From Prochlorococcus sp. AG-363-M17 (GTDB lineage: Bacteria; Cyanobacteriota; Cyanobacteriia; PCC-6307; Cyanobiaceae), in NCBI GenBank assembly GCA_003278365.1, contig QCFS01000001.1, forward strand, positions 40,024-104,023: a stretch of 64,000 bases of DNA, in the 5' to 3' direction. Below the pieces are notes generated by a model, which worked only from the letters and a program-made list of their open reading frames with translations, made no database searches and was not told the origin of the DNA. Shown piece by piece: positions 1-10,174 of this stretch. The first letter of the stretch is position 1, and each line of letters begins with the position of its first letter. The position numbers and the translations under genes were made by a program.

Positions 1-135
1 ATGCTAATTATCGATGGTGAATTAACTAATGGATTACATGCACCAGCTAAATTAGCCTAATATCTCACCTCAATTAAGATATAAGTGCTTAAAATCCTTC
101 GTAACTATTAATTATTATAGTTGTATTAATATATT

Positions 136-429
136 TTAGTTGATTATTAATGCACCCCTATAGCATATTTCAATTAGAAATTCTATTGAATAGTCATAGT
201 TTGAGTTCTTTTCTTTTAACTCTTTTGCACATCTAAGGATTTCTAGTCTTCTGGCATTTAATGAAATTAACTCATCTTTCAGCCTAGAATAAAAATTACT
301 ATCTTTAGTTGAATTAATTGAATCTTGCAGATCTTTAGTTCGATAATTAATGTTATCGACCTCCCTGCAGAGGCTTCCAACTAAGGAGTCCGAAACATAG
401 AGTGAATTTTGCATCTTTATCTTCCTCAA
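136..429 (-). CDS. hypothetical protein (97 aa)
   Basis: ORF track only; coiled, charged composition; overlaps the downstream Crp-like ORF by 4 nt. Confidence 0.5.
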   Translation of the reverse strand: MRKIKMQNSLYVSDSLVGSLCREVDNINYRTKDLQDSINSTKDSNFYSRLKDELISLNARRLEILRCAKELKEKNSNYDYSIEFLIEICYRGALIIN

Positions 430-1091
430 GCAGTTATAGGGGAAGATTCAATCCAAGTTGGAGCTAGCTTTATAATAGGTTCACCACTAGGGACATTAAG
501 CAATTCTGCTGACCTCAACCTTGATATCAAGCGAGTAGATGTAACACGAGTTGAACCGATTAACTCGCCTATCCTTTCATGAGTTAATCGAAATGGTAGG
601 TCACACCAATCTCCGCATCTGCGTCCAAGTCTATTGACTAGCAAAGCTAGCAGTGCTTGTAAGCGAAGTTCAGCACTCCCCAAGTGTCTTATTCGAAGAA
701 GTTGAAGCGTCCACTCATTGACAGCGTCAAATGAGGCTGACGCTTCTTCAGCATCGTTTTTAAAGCAGAGAGGGGTTAGTGCTTCTATGCATACACCTTC
801 ACTACATAATCTATTTGTACGAAGCTGGTCACCAGTCTGAAGAAAAGCAAGTGTCATTCCTTCAGTTTCTTCGCAGGGACAATAAACACGTGCAATTCCA
901 TCAAGAACTTCTATACACCTACCTTCATCCGCAATTGAAGAGCTAATCAGCACGGAATGGCCAGTAGCAACTCTTATGGCCTTTTGCGGATTGTCTGGCA
1001 AAAATCGGAAGCTCATTTTAGAAAGCGAGAGCTTGTTGAGAACTCGTCTCAATCTATAACCACGGACCCGTTTTTTGCAAGCGATTCTCAA
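426..1091 (-). CDS. Crp/Fnr-family transcriptional regulator
   Basis: C-terminal HTH-like motif LTHERIGELIGSTRVTSTRLISRLRSAELL after a degenerate cyclic-nucleotide-binding-like N-terminal domain. Confidence 0.8.
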   Translation of the reverse strand: MRIACKKRVRGYRLRRVLNKLSLSKMSFRFLPDNPQKAIRVATGHSVLISSSIADEGRCIEVLDGIARVYCPCEETEGMTLAFLQTGDQLRTNRLCSEGVCIEALTPLCFKNDAEEASASFDAVNEWTLQLLRIRHLGSAELRLQALLALLVNRLGRRCGDWCDLPFRLTHERIGELIGSTRVTSTRLISRLRSAELLNVPSGEPIIKLAPTWIESSPITA

Positions 1092-1158
1092 TAGCAGTAG
1101 TTAGGTGATAAAACCTATGGAATGACGATTCGTGAAAATGGTTGCTATTGCTGTTATC

Positions 1159-1224
1159 TCAGAAATCTGAACAGTAGTTGCGAATTGTTATCAATTCAAA
1201 ACTACTGTTCAGATTGGTTTCTGA
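1159..1224. terminator. long interrupted hairpin between ferritin and Crp-like genes
   Basis: tctgaacagtagtt (1166-1179) pairs perfectly with aactactgttcaga (1200-1213); outer tcagaaa/tttctga and inner gaattg/caattc also pair. Confidence 0.6.
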
Positions 1225-1273
1225 AAGGAAAATTTTTAGAGGACTTCTTTGTTTTGTTGAGGTTGGAATCTCT

Positions 1274-1804
1274 TTAGTTATTGCTGGTTGTATCTGAGGG
1301 GCCACCTTTGACGGCTAATAAAGCCGTTCCATCAAGAAACTGCTGGTCTAATAGCAGTAGCGAAGCACTGTTGTCTCCTGCCAGTCTTAACCTCTTCCTT
1401 ACAAACCTGGCCTCAGCTTCTTCTTGCAACTGTTCTGCAACAAACCAATCAAGCATTGCAGTGGCACTCCTTTCACCTGCTTGTTCGGCGATTGAGTAAA
1501 TTCTGTTTATAGAAGCTGTTACTTCCTGTTCCATTTCGTAGACCTGATCAAAGAGCGCACCTGTTGATGACCAACTCCTTTTTGGAGCATCAAGACTTGG
1601 CAGTTCGACTTTTTCATCACAATCAACTAAGTAAGCGATGAGTCTGTCAGCGTGTCCTCTTTCTTCTTGACTCTTGGTCTGCATATATGAAGAGAATCCA
1701 GGAAGGTCTTTCTCTCTTAACCAAATTGACATAGCTAAGTAAGTATGACCAGCTTGGAATTCACAAGACAGATGATTGTTAATTGCACGAGTCAGCTCTT
1801 GCAT
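1274..1804 (-). CDS. ferritin
   Basis: MQELTRAINNHLSCEFQAGHTYLAMSIWLREKDLPGFSSYMQTKSQEERGHADRLIAYLVD is typical of bacterial ferritins. Confidence 0.93.
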   Translation of the reverse strand: MQELTRAINNHLSCEFQAGHTYLAMSIWLREKDLPGFSSYMQTKSQEERGHADRLIAYLVDCDEKVELPSLDAPKRSWSSTGALFDQVYEMEQEVTASINRIYSIAEQAGERSATAMLDWFVAEQLQEEAEARFVRKRLRLAGDNSASLLLLDQQFLDGTALLAVKGGPSDTTSNN

Positions 1805-1999
1805 GAAAAGTCCTATTAAGCATTATTTTGATTCTATAGAAGAATCATAGTCAAACAAGATCTGACATTAATACTTACATTGCTCGATCTAATATATTTT
1901 TAATATTATCTATCTGACAACTATATTTACAATCAATAGACAAAAGATATTTTTTTGCTCTAGATTTATAAGTAAATATAGTTATTTCTGAGGTCAGAT

Positions 2000-2728
2000 T
2001 TGAAGATGAAAGACGAGACTATTCTGATCGAATTGCTTACTGCTATTAAGTCAATCTCCTCTATGGAGACAGGTCATAAACGTTTAGTTATATTGCTAGG
2101 TCAGTTAGGAGATTTCGATAGTTTTGAATATTGTCAGACTTTAGTCTCAAATCTCGATCAATTTCTTATATCAAATACCCACCTTTGTATAATTGCTATA
2201 GGTAATGATGAATCAAAGACCTCATTCTGTCAATTTACAGGCCTACCCGAAGAATATCTTTACGTTGTTGATGATAATACATTGCATAAAAAACTAGGAG
2301 TAGATGTTGGTTTATCTGTTACTGGCAACTCATATGTGAATCTATTCTTAATGTGCTTGGGGATTGGATCTCCAGGTACTCTAAAAGAGGTTCTTAGAGG
2401 ATATACAGGTGATTCTAATGCAAGCAGTATTTTTAAAAAGGATCAGCGATTGATGGTTATAAACAAGATACAAATTAACACAAGCTTCTTCGAGAATATC
2501 TTTGGAACGGGATTTCTTAGACCTTTTGAACTTGCAACAAGACGATTGTTGAATATGGAAGAAATTTTATGCAATTGGCATAAGTACATGCCTGTAAAAT
2601 CCTTAATTACACAGAGGAATGCCACCTTTTTGCTAGACCACAAAGACAATTTGCTTCTTTCTTATTATTCCAAAGGCCTTCTAGATTATACTCCCAATAA
2701 AAGCAAGCCTCTTGATTTCTTGTTCTAG
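2000..2728 (+). CDS. peroxiredoxin-like (AhpC/TSA-related) family protein
   Basis: Motifs LVILLGQLGDFDSFEYCQTL...FTGLPEEYLYVVD...LFLMCLGIGSPGTLKEVLRGYTGD resemble the cyanobacterial AhpC/TSA-like (PRX-like2) family. Confidence 0.65.
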   Translation: MKMKDETILIELLTAIKSISSMETGHKRLVILLGQLGDFDSFEYCQTLVSNLDQFLISNTHLCIIAIGNDESKTSFCQFTGLPEEYLYVVDDNTLHKKLGVDVGLSVTGNSYVNLFLMCLGIGSPGTLKEVLRGYTGDSNASSIFKKDQRLMVINKIQINTSFFENIFGTGFLRPFELATRRLLNMEEILCNWHKYMPVKSLITQRNATFLLDHKDNLLLSYYSKGLLDYTPNKSKPLDFLF

Positions 2729-2847
2729 ATCGATTGAGATTTTTATGCATAAAACTTGCTTAATAGTGAATTTTTATCTTATTTATGGACTAGCTTATGA
2801 AGGTTGGCTATCATTTATTTATAAATGAAACTTCTTTAAATTAATAA

Positions 2848-3057
2848 ATGATTTCGAAACCTTGCCCAAGATGTGGATGTCTTGAATTTAGGGCGGATAG
2901 ATCATTGGCAGGTAGATTGATATGTTGCCAATGTGGAGCACCATATGGATCAATAAACTCTTACAGAGGAAATATAGTATATAGGCGAAAAAATAATAGT
3001 AAGAATTTATTATTCATACTATTATTCATTTTAGTAGTTCTATTAGTAATCTTATAG
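2848..3057 (+). CDS. small zinc-ribbon protein with C-terminal transmembrane helix
   Basis: CPRCGC...CCQCG double Cys knuckle followed by LLFILLFILVVLLVIL. Confidence 0.65.
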   Translation: MISKPCPRCGCLEFRADRSLAGRLICCQCGAPYGSINSYRGNIVYRRKNNSKNLLFILLFILVVLLVIL

Positions 3058-3079
3058 GCCTAACCGAGTATTGATTTAC

Positions 3080-3880
3080 TTATGTTTTTTTAGTAATTGG
3101 AATTACCTTCCAGTAATCGTTTATATGATGTACTTCTACTGGTGTTTTATATAAACTTGAAATATTATAGCTTGTTAGAATTTCTTTTGGAGTTCCATCT
3201 TGAATTATTCTTCCCTCCGATACTAGTAATATCCTCTTTATTTCAGGAATTATAGTATCTATTCTATGGGTAGCTATTAAAAGAGTAATTCCATTACTGA
3301 TTAATTCTCTTTGAATCTTCATTAACCCATGTAATGCTTTTAGATCTAGCATATTCATAGGTTCATCTAATACAACTACTTCTGGATTGCTTACAAGTGC
3401 TCTCGCTATTAAAACTTTCTTTTTTTGACCTTCTGATAACCGCCCAAATAATTCCTTTTGAAGACCTACTAGTCCCATCCTAACGATACATGATTTCACA
3501 TTTCTATTAGTTTCGTCCGCTCTCCTGTGGCAACTAAGGTTTCCCATTTTACCTTCTATTCCAGAGTGTACGATCGACAAAACGTCAGAACCTTTGTTGG
3601 TTCTATCCCAGACACTTGTTGAGACAATGCTAATTTTTTTCCTTAAATCTTCTAACTTGTAATGCTTACTCTGAAAGAAACTTATTTCTAAGTCATCTTT
3701 TATTACTGGATATAACTCTCGCGAGATTAGATTAATTATTGATGATTTTCCTGAACCGTTTGGACCAAGGATAACTGTACTTTCTTGTAGATAAAGTGAT
3801 AATGATAATTCCTTTATCACTTTTTTATCTCCTATCCATGTCTCTATATTCTTCAATTCGACCCAGCTTTTCCTGCTCAT
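3080..3880 (-). CDS. ABC transporter ATP-binding protein
   Basis: Walker A GPNGSGKS, signature LSEGQKKKV, Walker B VVVLDEP. Confidence 0.9.
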   Translation of the reverse strand: MSRKSWVELKNIETWIGDKKVIKELSLSLYLQESTVILGPNGSGKSSIINLISRELYPVIKDDLEISFFQSKHYKLEDLRKKISIVSTSVWDRTNKGSDVLSIVHSGIEGKMGNLSCHRRADETNRNVKSCIVRMGLVGLQKELFGRLSEGQKKKVLIARALVSNPEVVVLDEPMNMLDLKALHGLMKIQRELISNGITLLIATHRIDTIIPEIKRILLVSEGRIIQDGTPKEILTSYNISSLYKTPVEVHHINDYWKVIPITKKT

Positions 3881-3923
3881 TTAAGAATTAGGCTTTACAT
3901 TCAAGAATCTTTAGCAGTAATAC

Positions 3924-4037
3924 CTATAGCATGCCCAGTTTCTGACTCCAGAAGGCATATAGCTGCCAACTTGACCATAGGAATATTGCCAGGAAGGCCC
4001 AGTTCATCCAGGCTGGCCGTGATTGTTGTGGTTCCAA
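3924..4037 (-). CDS. candidate unlisted 37-aa small membrane protein (TTG start)
   Basis: Reverse-strand reading gives M(TTG)EPQQSRPAWMNWAFLAIFLWSSWQLYAFWSQKLGML*; single hydrophobic helix, absent from the ORF track because it is short. Confidence 0.35.
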   Translation of the reverse strand: MEPQQSRPAWMNWAFLAIFLWSSWQLYAFWSQKLGML

Positions 4038-4185
4038 GTCCCTAGTTTTCTTTAATAATAGCTATTCTCCGGGGGATTTCCAGTACGCCTGATAATCTTC
4101 TATGCTGTTATATTAATCTTATTTGGCATAAGTAATTTATCTTTCTTTTGGCTTGGTGATATTCTAATCAGTAAGAAGTGATTTC

Positions 4186-5520
4186 TCAGATCAATAGGAT
4201 TATGAAACCTATTGGAACTAAGGCTCTAATTACTAAATTTATAAGAATCGAACGATTATTTTGTTCCATTAGAGACATGTTTTCAGGGGGATATATCATC
4301 GGCATATCTTTATACACACTGTTTGTATTAGAACTAGTTGGATTCAATTGCCAAGGAGTATCTTTGAGATCAGAGGCTTTATACCAGTCCCAGTAATACT
4401 GTATTGCTTTGTCTTCACCAAGTAATTTGATCTTATCTTTTTTAATAAAACCCATTTGCTCGTTATATGTTTGTGTCTTAAGTACTAGGTAATCCTCAGA
4501 GAAAATACGATAGAAAATACGATGCTGTAGTTGTTTGAATAAGAATAGTGATGTGAGAACCTTGTTTCTTAGAAATTTTCTATAATGTCTAACTATTACT
4601 CTGGCTCTGTTCTGTGCTAGTGGTATGTGATCAAGAATCTGAATATACCTTGCAGTCTCAGGGGTTCCTTTGTAAATACATATTCTTCCTGGTGGAATGA
4701 ACTTGACTGTAATAAACTCGCCTTTCTCCTTGTCCTTGTGATTATATTTACTCTCTATATGCTTCTCATCTCTCTTTATTTTCTGATTGAAGCTTGTTAT
4801 TGCTTCTCTGTTTACATCTTTATCTGGTATCGTGTTTCCATGAATCCAAAATATGTGCAAAATATCAAGATGGTTCTCAATTATTCTTGACCAATCACAT
4901 TTGAAATCAACGCATACTTCTTCGTAGGAATATTCAGATGTATCGAATCCAAATGTTTCAGGGACTAGATTTTCCAGAGATGATTTAATTTCAAAGTCCT
5001 TGATATCAGTTTTAGCCTTTCCTGTGTAGTAGATATAGATATATCCTTGTTTCTCTACACATGGATATTGATACAAGTGTATTCTTTTTGCATAGTTATT
5101 ATAATTTGAATCAATAATATGAGAACAAGTTAGACGTTCTAAATTCGTGCAATTGCCATCTGATGAAAATCTACCTCCATGATAAGGACAAATTATATCC
5201 CCTTCTTTGAGTGCTCCTCCTTGAAATGATGCACCTCTATGCGGACACAAATCCTTGACGCATCTAACCCTTCCCTCCTTGTCCCTGTATAAGACAAGTG
5301 GCTCATTGAACATGGAGAAGAAATTCAATTCTCCATCTTTGAGCAGGCTGCTACTGCAAACTGAATACCAGCCAAGAAGCCCACTTGAGAGTTGATCTGA
5401 AGTTTTGCTATAGCTACTCTCTTCGGTAATTACATTCGAATTTTCCTCGTATGTTCTTTCCACAGAGTGTTCGCCCTGCCGAAAAAGTGTTTTTGTTGTA
5501 GTAAACCCTTCCTCAGGCAT
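4186..5520 (-). CDS. Rieske [2Fe-2S] oxygenase, pheophorbide a oxygenase (PaO/Lls1)-like
   Basis: Rieske motif CPHRG...CPYHGGRF; mononuclear-iron-like ENHLDILHIFWIHG. Confidence 0.88.
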   Translation of the reverse strand: MPEEGFTTTKTLFRQGEHSVERTYEENSNVITEESSYSKTSDQLSSGLLGWYSVCSSSLLKDGELNFFSMFNEPLVLYRDKEGRVRCVKDLCPHRGASFQGGALKEGDIICPYHGGRFSSDGNCTNLERLTCSHIIDSNYNNYAKRIHLYQYPCVEKQGYIYIYYTGKAKTDIKDFEIKSSLENLVPETFGFDTSEYSYEEVCVDFKCDWSRIIENHLDILHIFWIHGNTIPDKDVNREAITSFNQKIKRDEKHIESKYNHKDKEKGEFITVKFIPPGRICIYKGTPETARYIQILDHIPLAQNRARVIVRHYRKFLRNKVLTSLFLFKQLQHRIFYRIFSEDYLVLKTQTYNEQMGFIKKDKIKLLGEDKAIQYYWDWYKASDLKDTPWQLNPTSSNTNSVYKDMPMIYPPENMSLMEQNNRSILINLVIRALVPIGFIILLI

Positions 5521-5816
5521 GATGGATATTCACTATTTCGTTGAAGTAATGCGTTTATTAGAAAAAACCATACTAATCCATTCTGCGATTTTCCCCTGGC
5601 TGGTTGTAAATCTCTAGGTTCGAGAATCGGCCTACTACTCTTCGCTCAAATCATTGTCTCTGACAGCTTTTGTTAGTTGGCTGACTATGCTTTTACTATC
5701 AAGGCAGTCCACTGAGTTCTCCCTAATACTTTGTCATAGTTAAAATTTCTTTTGTACGTCTAAATTATCAGTGCTCTTTGGCCTGGCTATTGGGTTCATT
5801 AACTCTTTAGCCCCAG

Positions 5817-6821
5817 GTGAGTACTGAAAAGGTAAGTATGAACATAATCTCAGTTGATGAGCTTTGTAAGAGCTATCGAGTCTCGGTTAAAAAGCCTGGT
5901 ATAGCAGCCACTTTAAGTAATTTTCTGAATCGCCAGCTCCATGTTGTAGAAGCTGTTAAGAGAGTTAGTTTCAATATCGACCAGGGGGAGATCGTTGGTT
6001 TTATTGGTCCTAACGGAGCTGGAAAAACTACTACTTTAAAAATGCTTTGTGGTCTTGTTCATCCAACCAGCGGAGAAGTTTCAGTATCTGGCCACAGACC
6101 TAAGGAGCGTAATAGGGATTTTTTACAAGAAATCACACTTGTAATGGGACAAAAGCAACAGCTGATTTGGGATCTACCTCCTTTGGACTCCTTTTTTGTG
6201 AATGCGGCTGTTTATGGGTTGACTAAGTGTGAAGCAAAGAACCGTATAGATGAATTGGCAGCAATGCTGGACTTAGATAAAGAGCTTACACGTCCTGTAA
6301 GGAAGTTATCCCTCGGTCAAAGAATGAAGGCTGAGCTACTAGCTGCTCTTCTTCATCGCCCATCGGTGTTGTTTCTGGATGAGCCGACGCTAGGACTTGA
6401 TGTGAATGCTCAGTCAAGAGTTAGAAAATTCCTTCGGCAATACAACAAAAGATATGGTGCAACAATTTTATTGACAAGTCATTACATGGGAGATATCACA
6501 TCTCTCTGTTCCAGAGTCTTGTTAATTAATGAAGGATCTTTGTTTTACGATGGTCCTCTGGAGGAATTGACTGGCAAACTTTCTCCTTACAGATCAGTTC
6601 GTATTGAACTAAAAGAACCTCACCAGAAGTCTTCTTTTATGCAATACGGAATCTTAGAGGAATTTGATGAAAGGCTGGTAAGAATGCTTATCCCTAGAGA
6701 TGAATTAACAGCTGCGATTACTTCAATATTAAACTCTTTTCCTGTTAAGGACCTCGAGATATGCGACCCTCCAATTGAGGAGTTGATAGGTAATCTATTT
6801 CAATCTGGCATTGTGCCTTAA
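5817..6821 (+). CDS. ABC transporter ATP-binding protein (ABC-2 exporter type)
   Basis: GPNGAGKTT, LSLGQRMKAEL, VLFLDEPTLGLD. Confidence 0.93.
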   Translation: MSTEKVSMNIISVDELCKSYRVSVKKPGIAATLSNFLNRQLHVVEAVKRVSFNIDQGEIVGFIGPNGAGKTTTLKMLCGLVHPTSGEVSVSGHRPKERNRDFLQEITLVMGQKQQLIWDLPPLDSFFVNAAVYGLTKCEAKNRIDELAAMLDLDKELTRPVRKLSLGQRMKAELLAALLHRPSVLFLDEPTLGLDVNAQSRVRKFLRQYNKRYGATILLTSHYMGDITSLCSRVLLINEGSLFYDGPLEELTGKLSPYRSVRIELKEPHQKSSFMQYGILEEFDERLVRMLIPRDELTAAITSILNSFPVKDLEICDPPIEELIGNLFQSGIVP

Positions 6822-6837
6822 TAACATAGAGAAATAT

Positions 6838-7638
6838 ATGACTAAAAAAATCTTTCGAATTTATCGGGTAGCAAGTTCTTTATTGACTGCTCAATATGCA
6901 TTGATGATTGAGTACAGAGCAGAAATTGCACTTTGGGCTATCTCAGGGTTACTTCCTTTAATCATGTTGGCGCTTTGGAGTAAATCGGATGTTATTGGTT
7001 CTGTTGGCTTAACAAGTCAGGAAATAACGCATTATTTTGTCTCTGCATTTATTGTCCGCCAATTTACAGCAGTTTGGGTGATGGTTTCGTTTGAGGAGGA
7101 CAATATTGAGGGAAAACTATCCCCTTTTCTCCTGCAACCTTTACCACCTTTTTGGCGTTATGCAAGTTCTCATGTCGCAGAGCAGTTGACTCGTATCCCG
7201 TTCGTGTTTTTCATGATATCAATTTTATTTCTTTTTGTTCCAAATTCTTTTTTTATACCAAAACTAAAAGATTTTATCCTTGCAGGAATAGCTATTTTCC
7301 TAGCATTTTGTGTACGTTTTCTTATTCATTGGATCTTTGCAATGCTCTGCTTCTGGAATGAACGGGCTGCAGCAATTGAAAGACTCCTGCTTATACCTTA
7401 TCTCTTCCTTTCAGGATTGGTGGCACCTCTAGAGGTCTTTTCGGATGGAGTAAGGTCAATTAGTATGCTTACTCCTTATCCATATTTGCTTTCGTTCCCT
7501 TCTAAAGTGATGTCTGGTGCAGAGGTTAACATTATTGGTGGCTTTGCAGCTCTTTTGGCATGGGGGTTTTGTCTATTCGTTGTAAGTATTTTTGCCTGGA
7601 GGCAAGGAGTTAAGCGATATTCTGCTATGGGAGCATAA
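6838..7638 (+). CDS. ABC-2 type permease
   Basis: Multi-TM protein directly downstream of the ATPase; ATG at 6838 is more plausible than the ORF-track start at 6811. Confidence 0.8.
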   Translation: MTKKIFRIYRVASSLLTAQYALMIEYRAEIALWAISGLLPLIMLALWSKSDVIGSVGLTSQEITHYFVSAFIVRQFTAVWVMVSFEEDNIEGKLSPFLLQPLPPFWRYASSHVAEQLTRIPFVFFMISILFLFVPNSFFIPKLKDFILAGIAIFLAFCVRFLIHWIFAMLCFWNERAAAIERLLLIPYLFLSGLVAPLEVFSDGVRSISMLTPYPYLLSFPSKVMSGAEVNIIGGFAALLAWGFCLFVVSIFAWRQGVKRYSAMGA

Positions 7639-7646
7639 GTTCTCTC

Positions 7647-8447
7647 ATGTATAGAACTATTCATTATTATTTAAACACTTTATATTGGTTTTGGTATACA
7701 GGTTTTTCTAGCGAGCTTGAATATAGGCTCAATGTCTATGTAGAAATATTTGCTGTAATAGGAAATTTGACGGGGAGTCTATTTGTTCTAAGCATGTTTT
7801 ATTCAAATGGGTCAACATTAGGAGGATGGACTTTTAATAATTCTCTAACTGTCTTATCAATATATACTTTTCTAGAGGGTTTAACGACTTGTTTCTTGCA
7901 TCCCAATCTAAGCAGAATCGTACGTCATGTTCAGCATGGAACTCTAGATTACATATTGCTCAAACCCATTCAAAGTCAACTTTGGTTGTCTTTAAGGATT
8001 TTCTCTCCATGGGGTATTCCATCAATTTTAGTTGGGATTGCTTTGCTTATCTATTCCTTATCTAGATCCGCTTCTCTAATTTCATATATGTCTATTTTTC
8101 TGGGCATTATAATGCTCTTATCTAGTATCGTTATTCTTTATAGTCTTTGGTTTATACTAGCTACTACTAGCATTTGGTTCGTTAAAGTATGGAACGCTAC
8201 TGAGGTTCTTCGATCTCTATTAGTTGCCGGACGTTACCCAATATCGGCATATCCATCTATGTTACGTGCTGTGTTTACTTTTCTCTTGCCAATAGCCTTT
8301 TTAACTTCAGTCCCCTCAGAAGTCTTCATAGGTCAATCATCTTCTTTTTATGTATTTCTTTCCATTCTTTTCGGCTGCATTTTCCTTTTGATTAGTATCT
8401 TTTTTTGGAGATATGCCTTACGCTTTTACACTTCAGCATCAAGCTGA
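7647..8447 (+). CDS. ABC-2 type permease
   Basis: Multi-TM protein, third gene of the ABC cluster; HPNLSRIVRHVQHGTLDYILLKPIQSQ is typical of this permease family. Confidence 0.82.
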   Translation: MYRTIHYYLNTLYWFWYTGFSSELEYRLNVYVEIFAVIGNLTGSLFVLSMFYSNGSTLGGWTFNNSLTVLSIYTFLEGLTTCFLHPNLSRIVRHVQHGTLDYILLKPIQSQLWLSLRIFSPWGIPSILVGIALLIYSLSRSASLISYMSIFLGIIMLLSSIVILYSLWFILATTSIWFVKVWNATEVLRSLLVAGRYPISAYPSMLRAVFTFLLPIAFLTSVPSEVFIGQSSSFYVFLSILFGCIFLLISIFFWRYALRFYTSASS

Positions 8448-8473
8448 TATAGGCATTACACTTTAGAATTGTC

Positions 8474-9205
8474 TTGTCTACTCTAGCTGTTATTCAACAA
8501 ATCGATAGAGAAGGCCCAGGTATCTTCCTAGCCGTGGCAGATGAACTTGACTTACAAGTCTCAATTTGTAGGCCATCTAGAGGCGATACCTTACCGACTT
8601 TAAATAATAAAGATATTCTTCTTCTGTTAGGCGGCCCTATGGGTATAAGGGATATAAAGTATCCAAGATATAATTGGCTTTCTAATGAGATTGAACTTGT
8701 TAAATATTGCTTTTCTAAACACATTCCTGTTTTAGGTATATGTTTGGGTGCTCAATTAATAGCTAAGGCAGCCGGCGGTGACATTGTTTCTATGACTTCT
8801 TTGGACTCCTCCATAAAGGGAGAAATTGGCTGGGCCCCTATATATCCCTTCGATTGCTCTGATTCGTTTACTGAAAAACTATTTCCTTTCGAATCATTGG
8901 ATGTTCTTCATTGGCACGAAGATAGGATCGTATTGCCTTCATCATCCAGGCTCCTTGCCTATAGTGATAAATGTAGAGAGCAGATGTTTGCTATTGGTTG
9001 CAATATATATGGATTGCAATTTCATCCTGAAGTCACTGATGAGATGGTTGAATGTTGGATAAATGAAGATAAACAATTTATTGAGAAAGATATGGGAACT
9101 TTGGCAACCTCTAAACTTCGCAGTCAACAGTTAGCCTTTTCCTCAAAAAGCTTTGATCGTCGGTATGAATTTATAAGGACTCTATTGAGTGAGTTAATTA
9201 ATTGA
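8474..9205 (+). CDS. class I glutamine amidotransferase (GMP-synthase-like)
   Basis: LLLLGGPMG, PVLGICLGAQLIA nucleophile elbow, GLQFHPEV. Confidence 0.9.
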   Translation: MSTLAVIQQIDREGPGIFLAVADELDLQVSICRPSRGDTLPTLNNKDILLLLGGPMGIRDIKYPRYNWLSNEIELVKYCFSKHIPVLGICLGAQLIAKAAGGDIVSMTSLDSSIKGEIGWAPIYPFDCSDSFTEKLFPFESLDVLHWHEDRIVLPSSSRLLAYSDKCREQMFAIGCNIYGLQFHPEVTDEMVECWINEDKQFIEKDMGTLATSKLRSQQLAFSSKSFDRRYEFIRTLLSELIN

Positions 9206-9215
9206 GTTTCATCTA

Positions 9216-9518
9216 TTAACTTCTTCCTAGCCAAGAAGGAGCACCTAGGAAGAACTCAGCTAAATCCTCTTGCTTACCGTTGTGCTGACTATCTGGATCA
9301 AGAGATCCAAGTGTTAATTCATCTAGGAGTTTTTCTAATGAATCAGTAGGTTCTCTATGCTGTTGCTCTCTCCTGGCTTTATGGACCCATGTTGCTACTG
9401 ATTGGTCCTTGTCAGCACAATGGTATAAATACTTTCTTTCTTCGAGAGTGACTGCTTGATCTGATGACAACCTTTCTAGTATCCCTTTAAGCCGTTCCCT
9501 AGATTCGTTTGTAAGCAT
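9216..9518 (-). CDS. conserved hypothetical protein
   Basis: ORF track, convergent to the amidotransferase. Confidence 0.55.
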   Translation of the reverse strand: MLTNESRERLKGILERLSSDQAVTLEERKYLYHCADKDQSVATWVHKARREQQHREPTDSLEKLLDELTLGSLDPDSQHNGKQEDLAEFFLGAPSWLGRS

Positions 9519-9651
9519 GGCTTTTTATGATTACCTCTACTTGTTAGCTTCTTCAAAGCAAGATGAATAGGTCCTGATAATCGTTTGTATTAAAGTAAGT
9601 TTCTTCTAAAGCTATTGTTTTTAGACACCTCAGTTATCAAATTGCTTCTTT

Positions 9652-10125
9652 ATGCCCGCATTGTCCTTAGCTCTACCTTTAATTCTTTCGCTGTTTTTGC
9701 TTTTTTTAGAGCCAGTCAGTGCAACTATGGATTATTCGAAGCAGACTCTTATTGATGCAGATTTTGCTGGCCAGGACTTGAGAGGTTTAACGTTTAATTT
9801 GACCAATTTTAAGCGGGCAAATCTCTCTGGTAGTAATCTTCAAGGAGCAAGTCTTTTTGGAGCTAAGTTGCAGGATGCAGATTTAAGTAATGCAAATCTC
9901 CGTGAAGTAACTTTAGATTCAGCAGTTCTTCAGGACACCGACTTGACTAATGCAGTTCTTGAAGATGCATTTGCCTTTAATACACGTTTTGAAAATGTTG
10001 AGATTACGGGAGCAGATTTTACTAATGTTCCTATGCGTAGTGATGCCTTGAAGATTTTATGTAAATCAGCCGAAGGAATAAACCCTGACACTGGTCGCAA
10101 GACAAGGGACACCTTGGGTTGTTGA
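9652..10125 (+). CDS. secreted/periplasmic pentapeptide-repeat protein
   Basis: Signal peptide then ANLSGSNLQGASLFGAKLQDADLSNANL repeats. Confidence 0.9.
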   Translation: MPALSLALPLILSLFLLFLEPVSATMDYSKQTLIDADFAGQDLRGLTFNLTNFKRANLSGSNLQGASLFGAKLQDADLSNANLREVTLDSAVLQDTDLTNAVLEDAFAFNTRFENVEITGADFTNVPMRSDALKILCKSAEGINPDTGRKTRDTLGC

Positions 10126-10174
10126 AATACTTGACTATTGATACTTCATTCTAAAGGTAAAACCATTCCTGAAA

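Noticed and set aside
1-60. Short ORF at the window start (MLIIDGELTNGLHAPAKLA)
   Set aside because: Truncated by the window edge or too short to assign; not enough evidence to call.
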